Shown one piece after another: positions 23,585 to 33,253 of a DNA stretch of 64,000 bases; positions within the stretch are counted from its first letter, which is position 1, and each line of letters begins with the position of its first letter. The notes under the pieces are model-generated. The model did not search any database, had not been told where the DNA came from, and was given only the letters and a program-made list of their open reading frames with translations. The stretch covers positions 1,666,308 to 1,730,307 of the forward strand of contig CANKZG010000001.1 of assembly GCA_947488435.1 (NCBI GenBank), written 5' to 3'. Source of the DNA: an uncultured Flavobacteriaceae bacterium (lineage in GTDB: Bacteria > Bacteroidota > Bacteroidia > Flavobacteriales > Flavobacteriaceae). The position numbers and the translations under genes are program-made.

Positions 23585-24736
23585 TTACAGCTTTCTTTTT
23601 TTTGTAAGCATAAAGGCTATAATTTGCTGTAAAATTTCTTGATAGTCTTCTTTGTGCGCTACAAAGTCCAGATCGCTCACTTCAATAATAAGGCTATTGG
23701 TGTCTGGCGTACTTTTAATAAAATCCAAATACCCTCGATTTATCTTATCTAAGTAGTCCGAAGGGATTTTTTGTTCGTAATCTCGCCCTCTTTTTTTGAT
23801 GTTGTCCAATAATCGCGGCGTATGCTGATACAAATAAACATATACGTCTGGCTTTTTCACTTCTTTATACATGAAGTTAAACACCTTGCGGTACAAAGAA
23901 AATTCTTCTTCTTGTAAAGTTATTTTAGCAAAAATTAACGACTTGTAAATGTCGTAATCACTAACCATAAAATTTTTAAAAAGATCAAATTGTTGCGTGT
24001 CATCCGTAAACTGTTGGTAGCGATCAGCTAAAAAAGACATTTCTAAAGGGAAGGCATAGCGCGCTTGATCTTCGTAAAATTTAGGAAGGAAAGGGTTGTC
24101 TGCAAAACGTTCTAAAATGAGTTTTCCATTAAAATCTTGCGAAATCTTACGAGCTAAAGTGGTTTTTCCAGCACCAATATTCCCTTCAATTGCTATAAAT
24201 TGTAGTTGTCCAAAAAAAGATTCTGGAGTACTGTATAAGGTATAGTTTGTAGGGGTGATTATACCTTTGTCTCTACATTCTTGCAGTAAATTTCTACTGT
24301 CTTTTTGCAATTTTGGATGATAGAATTGTGGTGCAATATCAGCTAAAGGTGCTAAAACAAACTTCCGGAGATGCAATTGTGGATGCGGTATTTCTAGCTG
24401 CTCCGTGTTTATAATTTCTTGATCGTAATAAAGAATATCAATATCAATACTTCGGGATTGATAGCCCTTTTCAGCAGTGCGAACACGTCCTAGGGATATT
24501 TCTATAGCTAAAACGGTATCCAACAATTTCTGAGGATTTAATGCTGTAGTAACTGCGATACATATGTTTAAAAAATTGTCGCCTTCAAACCCCCAGGAAG
24601 GACTTTGATATACTTTAGAAATTTGCGTTACCGGACCCACGTTCTTTGCAATTTCAAAAATAGCTTTCTGCAATTGCAAAATACGATTCCCTAGATTACT
24701 CCCTAGAGAAAAATATACGGTTTTGGTGTGTTTCAT
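23585..24736 (-). CDS. folK: fusion of HPPK (FolK) and a deoxynucleoside kinase
   Basis: 383 residues with two enzymes in one chain. Residues 1 to about 165 are 6-hydroxymethyl-7,8-dihydropterin pyrophosphokinase (FSLGSNLGN at 9-17; RSIDIDILYY at 95-104; PHPQLHLRKFVLAPL at 117-131), a folate-pathway enzyme. Residues about 178-383 are a deoxynucleoside kinase with P-loop GNIGAGKT (185-192) and FLADRYQQF. The reading frame is continuous. The fusion is known among Flavobacteriia; it links folate synthesis with dNTP salvage, both feeding thymidylate supply. Cytoplasmic. It is transcribed away from sppA. Confidence 0.92.
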   Translation of the reverse strand: MKHTKTVYFSLGSNLGNRILQLQKAIFEIAKNVGPVTQISKVYQSPSWGFEGDNFLNICIAVTTALNPQKLLDTVLAIEISLGRVRTAEKGYQSRSIDIDILYYDQEIINTEQLEIPHPQLHLRKFVLAPLADIAPQFYHPKLQKDSRNLLQECRDKGIITPTNYTLYSTPESFFGQLQFIAIEGNIGAGKTTLARKISQDFNGKLILERFADNPFLPKFYEDQARYAFPLEMSFLADRYQQFTDDTQQFDLFKNFMVSDYDIYKSLIFAKITLQEEEFSLYRKVFNFMYKEVKKPDVYVYLYQHTPRLLDNIKKRGRDYEQKIPSDYLDKINRGYLDFIKSTPDTNSLIIEVSDLDFVAHKEDYQEILQQIIAFMLTKKRKL

Positions 24737-24927
24737 AGTTGTATGAGCAAAGTAAACAAAAGAAACTGATATGTATTGAATTTATGACTACACAAACCTA
24801 CGATTTAGCAAAAAAAAGTTTCCTAAGATGGGGATTTTGATCTTTGTTGTAGATTTTAAAAAAAGGCTCTTCAGCGGCTATCTGCTAAAAGCTGACGCGA
24901 AATCTATTTAGTAACCACAACAATAGT

Positions 24928-24935
24928 TATCTTTG
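24928..24935 (+). promoter_or_regulatory. candidate -7 box of sppA
   Basis: TATCTTTG fits the Bacteroidota TAnnTTTG -7 element and lies 24 bp before the sppA ATG. No clear TTTG -33 element is visible, only TTTA. Confidence 0.4.
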
Positions 24936-24958
24936 AGGTTTAATTTGTAAAAATTGTC

Positions 24959-26722
24959 ATGAGATTTCTTGGAAATTTATTAGCAGCCATATTAGGCTCA
25001 CTTATAGCATTTGGAATTCTATTTTTAATATTTATACTTTTTGTAAGCTTGGTTAGCAGTTCTGAAGAAGCAGTTGTTATTAACCAAAACTCTATTTTAA
25101 AACTTCAAATTCAACAACCTGTTGTAGATTATGTAGGGAGCAACGATGCAGATCCTTTTGGAGGAATTTTTGATGAACCGGAACAAGGGTTGGATGATAT
25201 TCTTCACGCTATCGCCATTGCCAAAGATGATCGTAAGATTAAGGGAATTAGTATTAGTAATAATTTTTTAATTGCAGGAATAGCACAAACTCAGGCAATT
25301 AGAGATGCCCTTGTTGACTTTAAAGATTCTGGAAAATTTATCTACGCCTATGGCGATATTTTTACGCAGCGAGATTATTATTTGGCTAGTGTAGCAGACG
25401 AAATTTATTTGAATCCTGTTGGAGGAATGGACTTTAAAGGGTTGTCTACTGAAGTGCTATTTTTTAAAGACTTACAAGAAAAGACTGGGGTTAAAATGGA
25501 AGTGATTAGACACGGAAAATACAAAAGTGCGGTAGAACCCTACTTGTCTAATACCATGAGCAAAGCCAATAGAACGCAATTGCAGGAACTAATAAGCTCT
25601 CTATGGGATGAAATGATTGATGATATTGCTGTTTCTAGAAATATAAGCCCTGCCAATTTGAATGTAATTGCAGATACTTTAGGAGGTAGAACACCTAAGT
25701 TTGCCAGTTTTTCTGGACTGGTTGATGGAGCGGTGCATTATGACGAATACGAGGGTTTTCTTAAAAATGCGCTTGGCATGGATACAGAAGATTCTATTGA
25801 CTATGTTTCTTTTGGCGATTATATGGATTATGCTTCTGGTAAAAAATTACAATCTGGATCGGACAAAATTGCTGTTATTTATGCGCAAGGCGAAATTTTA
25901 TACGGAGAAGGAAATCAAAATGTTATTGGGCAAGGAATTATTAATAGAGCCTTAAAAAGAGCCCGAGAATCGGAATCCGTAAAAGCAATAGTTTTACGCG
26001 TAAATTCTCCCGGTGGAAGCGCACTTACTTCGGATATTATCTGGCGTGAAATGGAATTGGCAAAAAAAGAAAAGCCTGTTGTTGTTTCTATGGGGAATGT
26101 AGCGGCTTCTGGAGGTTATTATATTGCTGTGGGAGCTGATAAAATTTTTGCCGAACCAACTACCATTACTGGTTCTATAGGAGTATTTGGTACCATCCCC
26201 AATATTAGTGAATTGGCAAAAAATATCGGTATTAATGCAGAACAGGTAGGAACCAACAAGAATGCCATAGATTACTCGCTTTTTGAACCTTTAGATTCAA
26301 ATTTCAGAAATCTTATTCAGGAAGGGATTGAAGATACCTATGAAACTTTCCTAGAACGAGTTTCTGAGGGTAGAAAAATAACAATAGCAGAGGCAGACAG
26401 CTTAGCCCAAGGTCGTGTATGGAGTGGAGTAGATGCTAAAGCTAATGGACTTATAGATGAACTTGGAAGTTTAGAGGACGCGATTAATGAAGCGGCAAAA
26501 TTAGCAGAATTAGAAACCTTTGGTATTCGAAAATATCCCAAATATAAATCTGGTTTTGAACAGGTAATGGAGCAATTAGAAGGGGCGAGTCTTAAATCCA
26601 AAGAAGCATTAATTGCAGAAGAAATAGGTGTTGAAGCCTACACTATTTTAAAACAAGTAAAATCGGTTATGCAACAAAAAGGAGTTCAAGCAAGACTGCC
26701 TTTTGTGCTGAATATTAAGTAG
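24959..26722 (+). CDS. sppA: signal peptide peptidase SppA (67K type)
   Basis: 587 residues, long SppA form with two tandem S49 domains. N-terminal membrane anchor at about 8-33. The catalytic dyad is visible: K189 in HGKYKSAVEPY from the first domain and S384 in AASGGYYIA from the second. It degrades cleaved signal peptides in the inner membrane, active site outwards. The gene ends 10 bp before the queuosine-precursor transporter gene, so the two are probably co-transcribed. Confidence 0.95.
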   Translation: MRFLGNLLAAILGSLIAFGILFLIFILFVSLVSSSEEAVVINQNSILKLQIQQPVVDYVGSNDADPFGGIFDEPEQGLDDILHAIAIAKDDRKIKGISISNNFLIAGIAQTQAIRDALVDFKDSGKFIYAYGDIFTQRDYYLASVADEIYLNPVGGMDFKGLSTEVLFFKDLQEKTGVKMEVIRHGKYKSAVEPYLSNTMSKANRTQLQELISSLWDEMIDDIAVSRNISPANLNVIADTLGGRTPKFASFSGLVDGAVHYDEYEGFLKNALGMDTEDSIDYVSFGDYMDYASGKKLQSGSDKIAVIYAQGEILYGEGNQNVIGQGIINRALKRARESESVKAIVLRVNSPGGSALTSDIIWREMELAKKEKPVVVSMGNVAASGGYYIAVGADKIFAEPTTITGSIGVFGTIPNISELAKNIGINAEQVGTNKNAIDYSLFEPLDSNFRNLIQEGIEDTYETFLERVSEGRKITIAEADSLAQGRVWSGVDAKANGLIDELGSLEDAINEAAKLAELETFGIRKYPKYKSGFEQVMEQLEGASLKSKEALIAEEIGVEAYTILKQVKSVMQQKGVQARLPFVLNIK

Positions 26723-26732
26723 TAGTATTAGG

Positions 26733-27443
26733 ATGAATACAAAAGATAAAAAACTGGCGTATACCATTTACTTGTATTTGGGAGCTCTTTTTATCACATC
26801 CTTAGTGGTATCTAACCTTATTTTTCAAAAGTTTTTTTATTGGAAACCTTTTGGGGACTTTCAAATTTTTGGAGCCTCTCTTTTTGAAGTATCCGTAGGT
26901 ATACTGCCCTATCCCATTACCTTTTTAATTACCGATCTTATTTCCGAGATCTATGGTAAAAAAAGAGCAAATCAAATTGTAACTGCAGGTATTTTTGCGT
27001 CCTTCTTTTCGATGAGTATTATCTTAGTGGCTAATTTAGCACCAGCTATCCCAAAGTCTCCTGTAGATAATGCTACTTTTAGTCAGGTGTTTGCACTTTC
27101 ACCAATTGCTGTGCTAGCGTCTATGATTGCATATTTATTGGCGCAATATGTAGATATAGCTATTTATCATTTTTGGAAAAGACTCACTCAAGGCAGACAT
27201 CTCTGGTTAAGAAACAACTTCTCGACCTTTCTGTCTCAATTTATAGATACTTTTACTGTAGTGCTACTTTTATGTCTTTTTAAAGTGTTGCCCTGGAGTT
27301 TATTTTATGGATTGGTGATCAGTGGTTTTATTTTTAAGATTTTAATAGCATTTCTCGACACCCCTTTGCTCTATTTTTTCGTATATATCCTGAGAAGACG
27401 CTTTAATCTTGCTATAGGTCAGGAAATTGATCTGGAAGCATAA
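26733..27443 (+). CDS. yhhQ: queuosine precursor transporter (YhhQ/VUT family)
   Basis: A 236-residue polytopic inner-membrane protein with about six helices. Family signatures include SLFEVSVGILPYPITFLITD, then EIYGKKRAN and the late SQFIDTFTVV. The family imports 7-cyano- or 7-aminomethyl-7-deazaguanine for queuosine tRNA modification. Full length. It follows sppA by 10 bp and is followed after 43 bp by the AsmA-like gene. Confidence 0.92.
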   Translation: MNTKDKKLAYTIYLYLGALFITSLVVSNLIFQKFFYWKPFGDFQIFGASLFEVSVGILPYPITFLITDLISEIYGKKRANQIVTAGIFASFFSMSIILVANLAPAIPKSPVDNATFSQVFALSPIAVLASMIAYLLAQYVDIAIYHFWKRLTQGRHLWLRNNFSTFLSQFIDTFTVVLLLCLFKVLPWSLFYGLVISGFIFKILIAFLDTPLLYFFVYILRRRFNLAIGQEIDLEA

Positions 27444-27486
27444 TAAATTATAGCGTTAAAAGTTCTCTTTTATAGAAGCTCATACT

Positions 27487-30219
27487 ATGAAAAAAAAAGC
27501 CCTTAAAATCACCGCGATTATCGTTGTTTTGATCGTCGGAACCTTATTTGCAGCACCATATCTTTTTAAGGATACTCTTGCAGATCTTATCAAAAACAAA
27601 GTTAATAATAGCATTGAAGCTAAGTTTGATTTTGAGACCGCCGATTTAAGTCTTTTTGCGGGATTTCCAAATGCGAAAGTTACGCTTACCGCAATTACCA
27701 TTATTAACGAAGCGCCTTTTGAAGGAGATACGCTTTTTGCAGCGGATCGGGTGTTTTTAGAACTTCCGGTGAGTCAATTATTTAAAGGCGCTTCGGATCC
27801 CATTGCTATTAAAGATTTTATACTAGAACGCCCTTTTTTACGTATTGAAGTGGATCGTTTGGGACGCGCTAATTATGATATTACAAAAACGGATACCGGA
27901 ACAGAAAGCACTGCAGAAAGTACAGAAAATAATTTTGTTTTTTCACTCCCGTCTTATACCATAGAAGACGCTGTAATCGCGTATGCCGATAAAAGTTCAG
28001 GAATAGAACTGATGTTAACCGATGTACAACATACAGGGAATGGAGATTTATCATTGACTACTTCTCAATTGGCCACAAAAACAACGGCATTGGTTTCCTT
28101 TGCTATTGACAGTACAAATTATTTGAATCGAAATAAACTACAGTTAGATGCACTTATAGGGATTGATTTGGCAACGAATACCTATAGTTTTCTTGAAAAT
28201 TCAGCAGTCATAAATCAACTCCCGTTAGTATTTGATGGTTATGTGCAGTTGTTTGATGCCTATACCGATGTTGCTATTCATTTTGAAACCCCATCGACAG
28301 ATTTTAAAAATTTTTTAGCGGTTATTCCCGAAGCCTATTCTCAAAATATAGAGGAGGTAACTACAACCGGTAACTTTATGGTTGATGGAAAGTTTATGGG
28401 AAAAGTTGACGATCTTCATATTCCAAAGTTTTTAATTCAGGTAAACTCCGAAAACGCATCGTTTAAATACCCCGATTTGCCAAAAACAGTTAAAGATGTT
28501 GTGATAAGCACAGTGATCGCCAATGACACCGGAAAGGCGGCAGACACCTATATTGATATTGAAAATCTTACTTTTAGTATTGATGAAGATACCTTCGCAA
28601 TAGCTGCTAATATTACCGATATATTAGATAACACCAAGGTGGTTACAGCAGTAAAAGGGCGTATGAACTTAGGTAATATTGCCAAGGCATATCCCATGCC
28701 AGCCGATCTGGATTTAAAAGGGATGCTTACCGCTGATATAAATGCGGCTTTTGATATGGCGTCTTTAGAACAAAAACAATACGAACGTACTCAAGCGAAT
28801 GGAAATTTTAACCTTAAAGGGTTTGAATATGTTTCGGATGAACTTTCAGCACCGTTACAAATTCGTGAAACAGCACTTACTTTTAATCCTAAAACAGTAA
28901 GCTTAACTAGTTTTGATGGAACCTTAGGAGCATCAGATTTTAAGGCTTCGGGAACGGTAGATAACTTGTTGGGATTTGTTTTTAATCATGAGGATATTAA
29001 GGGGGATTTTATCGTAGACTCTGATACATTTTCAGTAAATGATTTTATGGTTGCTGATACATCGAGTGAAAAAGATGAAGTAACGACGAAGCAACCGGAA
29101 ACGGAAGAAGTTTCAGCGATCAAAATTCCTGCATTTCTGGATTGTAATATCAAGGTTTCTGCGGCAACCGTTATTTACGATGATCTAAAATTGCAAAATG
29201 TAAAAGGGGATCTAACGATAAAGGATGAGAAGGCTACGTTGACCAATATGACTTCTTCAATTTTTGATGGAGAACTTGCTTTTGGAGGAGAAGTGTCTAC
29301 AAAGTCAACCGTACCCGAATTTGCTATGAAGCTAGGGATGAACAATTTTAAAATTGGAGAAACTTTTAAGGCGTTAGACCTTTTTAAAGTATTAGCTCCC
29401 ATTGCAAATGCGTTAGAAGGAAGATTAAATTCTGATATCGAAATTTCGGGGAATCTCACCAAGGATTTTATCCCTGATCTAGCTTCAATATCCGGCGATG
29501 TTTTTACAAAACTATTGACGGCTAAAGTAAATCCAAACCAATCTCAATTGCTTTCGACACTGGATACGAACCTTAGTTTTGTAGACTTTAGTGCGATTGA
29601 TGCGCAAGACTTGGAAGCACTGTTGTCTTTTGTAGATGGCAAGGTTAATGTAAAACCAGTTAACTTGAACTATAAAGATATTGCTATTGCTATTGAGGGA
29701 AATCACACTTTCGATAAAAAAATGAACTATGGGATTACCTTCGATGTTCCAGTAAAATACTTAGGAACATCTGTAAATGATTTGATTGCTAAAATTGATG
29801 ATAAGGAGTTAGAAAAACTTACCATTCCTGTAACTGCTAATGTATCTGGAGATTATACAAGTCCTGCCGTTTCTACCGATTTAACCAGTGCAATTTCAGA
29901 TCTTACTACGAAGTTGGTGGACTTGCAAAAGCAAAAATTACTCAATCAGGGAAAAGACAAGGCAACGGATCTTTTGGGTGATATCTTAAATTCAAATAAA
30001 AAAGAAACAGATACCGCAGCAAAAAATAAAGATGCTGTAGGGGAAGTTTTAGGGAATTTATTGGGGAACAAAAAGAAAGATTCTACCGTTTCCCTTTCAG
30101 ACTCAGTTGCCAAAAAAGACGATCCGGTAAAAAAAGCTGCCTCCAATATATTAGGAGGATTACTAAAAAAGAAAAAGAAAAAAGACTCAGCAGTGCAAAA
30201 GAAAGATTCTGTTAATTGA
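27487..30219 (+). CDS. AsmA-family outer-membrane biogenesis protein
   Basis: 910 residues. One N-terminal transmembrane helix (about 7-24), then a long repeat-beta-groove-type periplasmic region of the AsmA/TamB-like superfamily, with the AsmA C-terminal region around ALEGRLNSDIEISGNL. The last 100 residues are Lys/Asp/Ser-rich low-complexity sequence ending KKKKKKDSAVQKKDSVN. AsmA-like proteins bridge the membranes and are thought to move phospholipids to the outer membrane. Its 3' end overlaps the convergent DUF2797 gene by 8 bp. Confidence 0.87.
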   Translation: MKKKALKITAIIVVLIVGTLFAAPYLFKDTLADLIKNKVNNSIEAKFDFETADLSLFAGFPNAKVTLTAITIINEAPFEGDTLFAADRVFLELPVSQLFKGASDPIAIKDFILERPFLRIEVDRLGRANYDITKTDTGTESTAESTENNFVFSLPSYTIEDAVIAYADKSSGIELMLTDVQHTGNGDLSLTTSQLATKTTALVSFAIDSTNYLNRNKLQLDALIGIDLATNTYSFLENSAVINQLPLVFDGYVQLFDAYTDVAIHFETPSTDFKNFLAVIPEAYSQNIEEVTTTGNFMVDGKFMGKVDDLHIPKFLIQVNSENASFKYPDLPKTVKDVVISTVIANDTGKAADTYIDIENLTFSIDEDTFAIAANITDILDNTKVVTAVKGRMNLGNIAKAYPMPADLDLKGMLTADINAAFDMASLEQKQYERTQANGNFNLKGFEYVSDELSAPLQIRETALTFNPKTVSLTSFDGTLGASDFKASGTVDNLLGFVFNHEDIKGDFIVDSDTFSVNDFMVADTSSEKDEVTTKQPETEEVSAIKIPAFLDCNIKVSAATVIYDDLKLQNVKGDLTIKDEKATLTNMTSSIFDGELAFGGEVSTKSTVPEFAMKLGMNNFKIGETFKALDLFKVLAPIANALEGRLNSDIEISGNLTKDFIPDLASISGDVFTKLLTAKVNPNQSQLLSTLDTNLSFVDFSAIDAQDLEALLSFVDGKVNVKPVNLNYKDIAIAIEGNHTFDKKMNYGITFDVPVKYLGTSVNDLIAKIDDKELEKLTIPVTANVSGDYTSPAVSTDLTSAISDLTTKLVDLQKQKLLNQGKDKATDLLGDILNSNKKETDTAAKNKDAVGEVLGNLLGNKKKDSTVSLSDSVAKKDDPVKKAASNILGGLLKKKKKKDSAVQKKDSVN

Positions 30220-31006
30220 GATCTATAGCAACATAAAGCCCTTCATTACCTCGAATATTAAAAACAGTATTATCTTCAAAAACCAAATATTGGCCCTTAA
30301 TACCTTTTAGCACACCTTGGTATTCTGATGCTTTTTCTAAATTAAGACTCTTTACTTTTTTTGGATAAGTTAGCACTGGAAAATGCAACTGCGTTTCCGA
30401 AGTTTGATTTAAAAAATAAGGAGCCGCTTCTTCAGGAATGTGGGCTTTTAATTTTTGACTCCAAGCACTCAAATCCACATCTTCAATGTCATTGGTCAGC
30501 ATTTTGCGCCAGTTGGTTTTGTCAGAAACATGTGCTTTTAACGCAACTTCGGTGATTCCAGCTAAATACCTATTGGGAACTTCAACTAGCTCAATAGCTT
30601 CATGAGCCCCTTGATCGATCCATCGTGTGGGAACTTGCGATTTTCTGGTAACACCTACCTTTACATTACTTGAATTGGCAAGGTAAACGATATGGGGTTG
30701 TAACTGCACCTTTTTTTCATACTCCAAATCTCGATCTTCCTTATCTAAGTGAGCTGTACTTAATTCCGGACGCATAATCCAATCTCCTGCTGATGGGATG
30801 TCAAAAAAACATCGTTTGCAAAAGCCTTGACGATAAATGGGTCTGTTTTCGCGACAATTTAAACATTGATATTTTATAAAACGAAGCGTTATTTTACGGT
30901 CAAGAAGTAAATTCATATGAATAAAATCCTCTTCAAAAACTAAATAGTATTGTATAGGTGACCCAATTTCGGTTTGCATTTTTTGTAAAACCCCTTCGTA
31001 TTGCAT
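30212..31006 (-). CDS. DUF2797 protein with zinc ribbon
   Basis: 264 residues, cytoplasmic. A four-Cys zinc ribbon C48-xx-C51 / C63-xx-C66 precedes a segment VYLANSSNVKVGVTRKSQV that resembles the first half of a GIY-YIG-type domain. The family is widespread in bacteria and archaea with no established function. It is convergent with the AsmA-like gene (8-bp overlap) and divergent from the GH3 gene. Confidence 0.85.
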   Translation of the reverse strand: MQYEGVLQKMQTEIGSPIQYYLVFEEDFIHMNLLLDRKITLRFIKYQCLNCRENRPIYRQGFCKRCFFDIPSAGDWIMRPELSTAHLDKEDRDLEYEKKVQLQPHIVYLANSSNVKVGVTRKSQVPTRWIDQGAHEAIELVEVPNRYLAGITEVALKAHVSDKTNWRKMLTNDIEDVDLSAWSQKLKAHIPEEAAPYFLNQTSETQLHFPVLTYPKKVKSLNLEKASEYQGVLKGIKGQYLVFEDNTVFNIRGNEGLYVAIDLN

Positions 31007-31116
31007 GTATTGTTTTTCTTAAAAATCGATTTGAAAATGATATCTTTAAAAGCTACTTTTAGCAAAGAAAAGAGAAAGCTTCAACCAAATTTCACTTTTT
31101 TGTAAAGATACCTAAA

Positions 31117-32631
31117 ATGCCAATACCTTTATTCAACTCCATCGCATCCTGGCTCCTAAAAAAGCGATATCATCAGATAGAACTTTTTTTAAAATACCCT
31201 AGTGAGGTACAAGAAGAAGTGTTGTATCAATTACTTAATATCGCCAAGGATACGGCAATTGGAAAGGAATATAAATTCAATGAAATTACAAATTACAATA
31301 CCTTTAGGGAACGACTCCCTATTGTTTCCTATGAAGAAATAGAACCTAGTATTGAACGCACGCGCCGTGGAGAGCAAAATATTTTTTGGCCCACCAGTAT
31401 TAAATGGTTTGCAAAAAGTAGTGGCACTACTAATGCGAAGAGTAAGTTTATTCCGGTTAGTAATGAAGCTTTAGAAGACTGTCATTATAAATCAGGGAAA
31501 GATTTATTATGTCTTTATCTTAATAATAACGAAAACTCACAACTTTTTACGGGAAAGAGCCTGCGTTTAGGAGGTAGCAAGGAACTCTATGAAGATAATG
31601 GAACTTTTTTTGGGGATTTATCAGCAATATTGATCGATAATATGCCTTTTTGGGCAGAACTGAGCAGTACCCCTAGCAGTAAAATTTCTTTGATGAGCGA
31701 ATGGGAATCTAAATTAAAAGCCATTATAAAAGAGAGCGCTCAAGAAAATGTTACCAGTTTAGCAGGAGTGCCATCATGGATGTTAGCATTATTGCATGAA
31801 GTTTTGGAAGATACTGGAAAAGAACACTTATTTGAGGTATGGGAGAACTTAGAAGTTTATTTTCATGGAGGGGTTAATTTTGCACCTTATCACGATCAAT
31901 ACAAGCGTATTTTACCGCGAAAAAGTTTCAAGTACTATGAAATTTATAATGCTTCAGAAGGTTTTTTCGCCATTCAGGATCGTAATGATGCTGATGATTT
32001 ATTGTTGATGTTGGATTATGGTATTTTTTATGAATTCATTCCCATGGAAATCTATGGTAGTGGCAATCAAATGGCAATTCCGCTTTGGGAAGTGAAAAAA
32101 AATAAGAATTATGCTATTGTAATCACCACAAATGCCGGTTTATGGCGGTATAAGATTGGAGATACCGTGCGTTTTACTTCAACTAACCCATATCGTATTA
32201 AAATTACGGGGAGAACAAAGCATCATATTAATGTTTTTGGAGAGGAATTGATTATTGAAAATACAGAGGAAGCACTGAAGGCAGTGTGTAAGAAGACAGG
32301 TGCAGAGATCAGGGATTATACAGTAGGTCCAATTTTTATGTCGGGAAAAGAGAAAGGCGCACATGAGTGGATTATTGAGTTTAGAAAACCTCCGGAAGCA
32401 ATTGATTATTTTACAGAATTCTTAGATAATGCATTAAAATCCTTAAACTCGGACTATGAAGCAAAACGTTATAATAGTATCACTTTAGAAAGGCCAAAAG
32501 TTCATATTGCCCGTAAAAAGCTATTTTATGACTGGCTGAAATGCAAAAATAAGTTAGGTGGCCAACATAAAATACCTCGTTTATCTAATAAAAGGGAATA
32601 CATCGAAGAATTACTTCGCATGAACCAATAA
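31117..32631 (+). CDS. GH3-family acyl-adenylating enzyme
   Basis: 504 residues related to plant GH3 acyl-acid-amido synthetases (ANL superfamily). ATP-binding motif SSGTTNAKSKFIP (101-113), the second motif YNASEGFFA and the third GDTVRF with ITGRTKHHINVFGEEL are present. The bacterial members presumably join an activated acid to an amino acid, but the substrates are unknown. Single gene transcribed away from the DUF2797 gene. Widespread in Bacteroidota. Confidence 0.9.
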   Translation: MPIPLFNSIASWLLKKRYHQIELFLKYPSEVQEEVLYQLLNIAKDTAIGKEYKFNEITNYNTFRERLPIVSYEEIEPSIERTRRGEQNIFWPTSIKWFAKSSGTTNAKSKFIPVSNEALEDCHYKSGKDLLCLYLNNNENSQLFTGKSLRLGGSKELYEDNGTFFGDLSAILIDNMPFWAELSSTPSSKISLMSEWESKLKAIIKESAQENVTSLAGVPSWMLALLHEVLEDTGKEHLFEVWENLEVYFHGGVNFAPYHDQYKRILPRKSFKYYEIYNASEGFFAIQDRNDADDLLLMLDYGIFYEFIPMEIYGSGNQMAIPLWEVKKNKNYAIVITTNAGLWRYKIGDTVRFTSTNPYRIKITGRTKHHINVFGEELIIENTEEALKAVCKKTGAEIRDYTVGPIFMSGKEKGAHEWIIEFRKPPEAIDYFTEFLDNALKSLNSDYEAKRYNSITLERPKVHIARKKLFYDWLKCKNKLGGQHKIPRLSNKREYIEELLRMNQ

Positions 32632-32704
32632 ATACTATTTTTTTGCGTTAAATGTTAATCTTTATATGGAAATCTTAACCTTATACTAGAAAAACATTTT
32701 ATTT

Positions 32705-33253
32705 ATGGCAGAACGTTTAGTTGTTTTATCCGATATGTGGGGAGTTAAAAAAGGCCAATGGATTACATCCTATTTGGGCTATTTGCAACAATATTTTGAT
32801 ATTGTTTTTTATGACTGTCAACAGTTAGCAAATATTAGTCTTACGGTAAACTCTGGAGAAAATCTGCATAATGAGTTTGTTAGTGGTGGTATTGATACTG
32901 CTGTTGCGCATTTAGTAAAAAAAGAAAAAACAATACCCAGTCATTATTTAGCCTTTAGTACCGGTGGTACTATCGCTTGGAAAGCAGCTTTAAAGGGAAT
33001 TCCGATGAAATCGCTATATGCAATTTCTGCAACAAGAATTCGGTTTGAATTGGACTGCCCAAATAATAAAACAACTTTGTTGTATGGAGCGAATGATGCT
33101 TACCGACCTTCAGATTCCTGGGCATTGGATTTAAACACACCAATGGAACTAATTCCTAATTTTGGTCATGAGTTATATACTGATGAAAAAATTATCGGAA
33201 AAGTATGCCAAGAACTTATCGAAAGCGTAACTACAAAAAGGGTTCAGGTTTAA
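32705..33253 (+). CDS. small alpha/beta-hydrolase-like protein
   Basis: 182 residues, shorter than typical alpha/beta hydrolases (about 250). A nucleophile-elbow-like [11 protein letters not shown] and a late histidine in FGHELYTDE suggest a minimal hydrolase fold without a lid. No signal peptide. Substrate unknown. It converges with clpX, overlapping by 4 bp. Confidence 0.7.
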   Translation: MAERLVVLSDMWGVKKGQWITSYLGYLQQYFDIVFYDCQQLANISLTVNSGENLHNEFVSGGIDTAVAHLVKKEKTIPSHYLAFSTGGTIAWKAALKGIPMKSLYAISATRIRFELDCPNNKTTLLYGANDAYRPSDSWALDLNTPMELIPNFGHELYTDEKIIGKVCQELIESVTTKRVQV

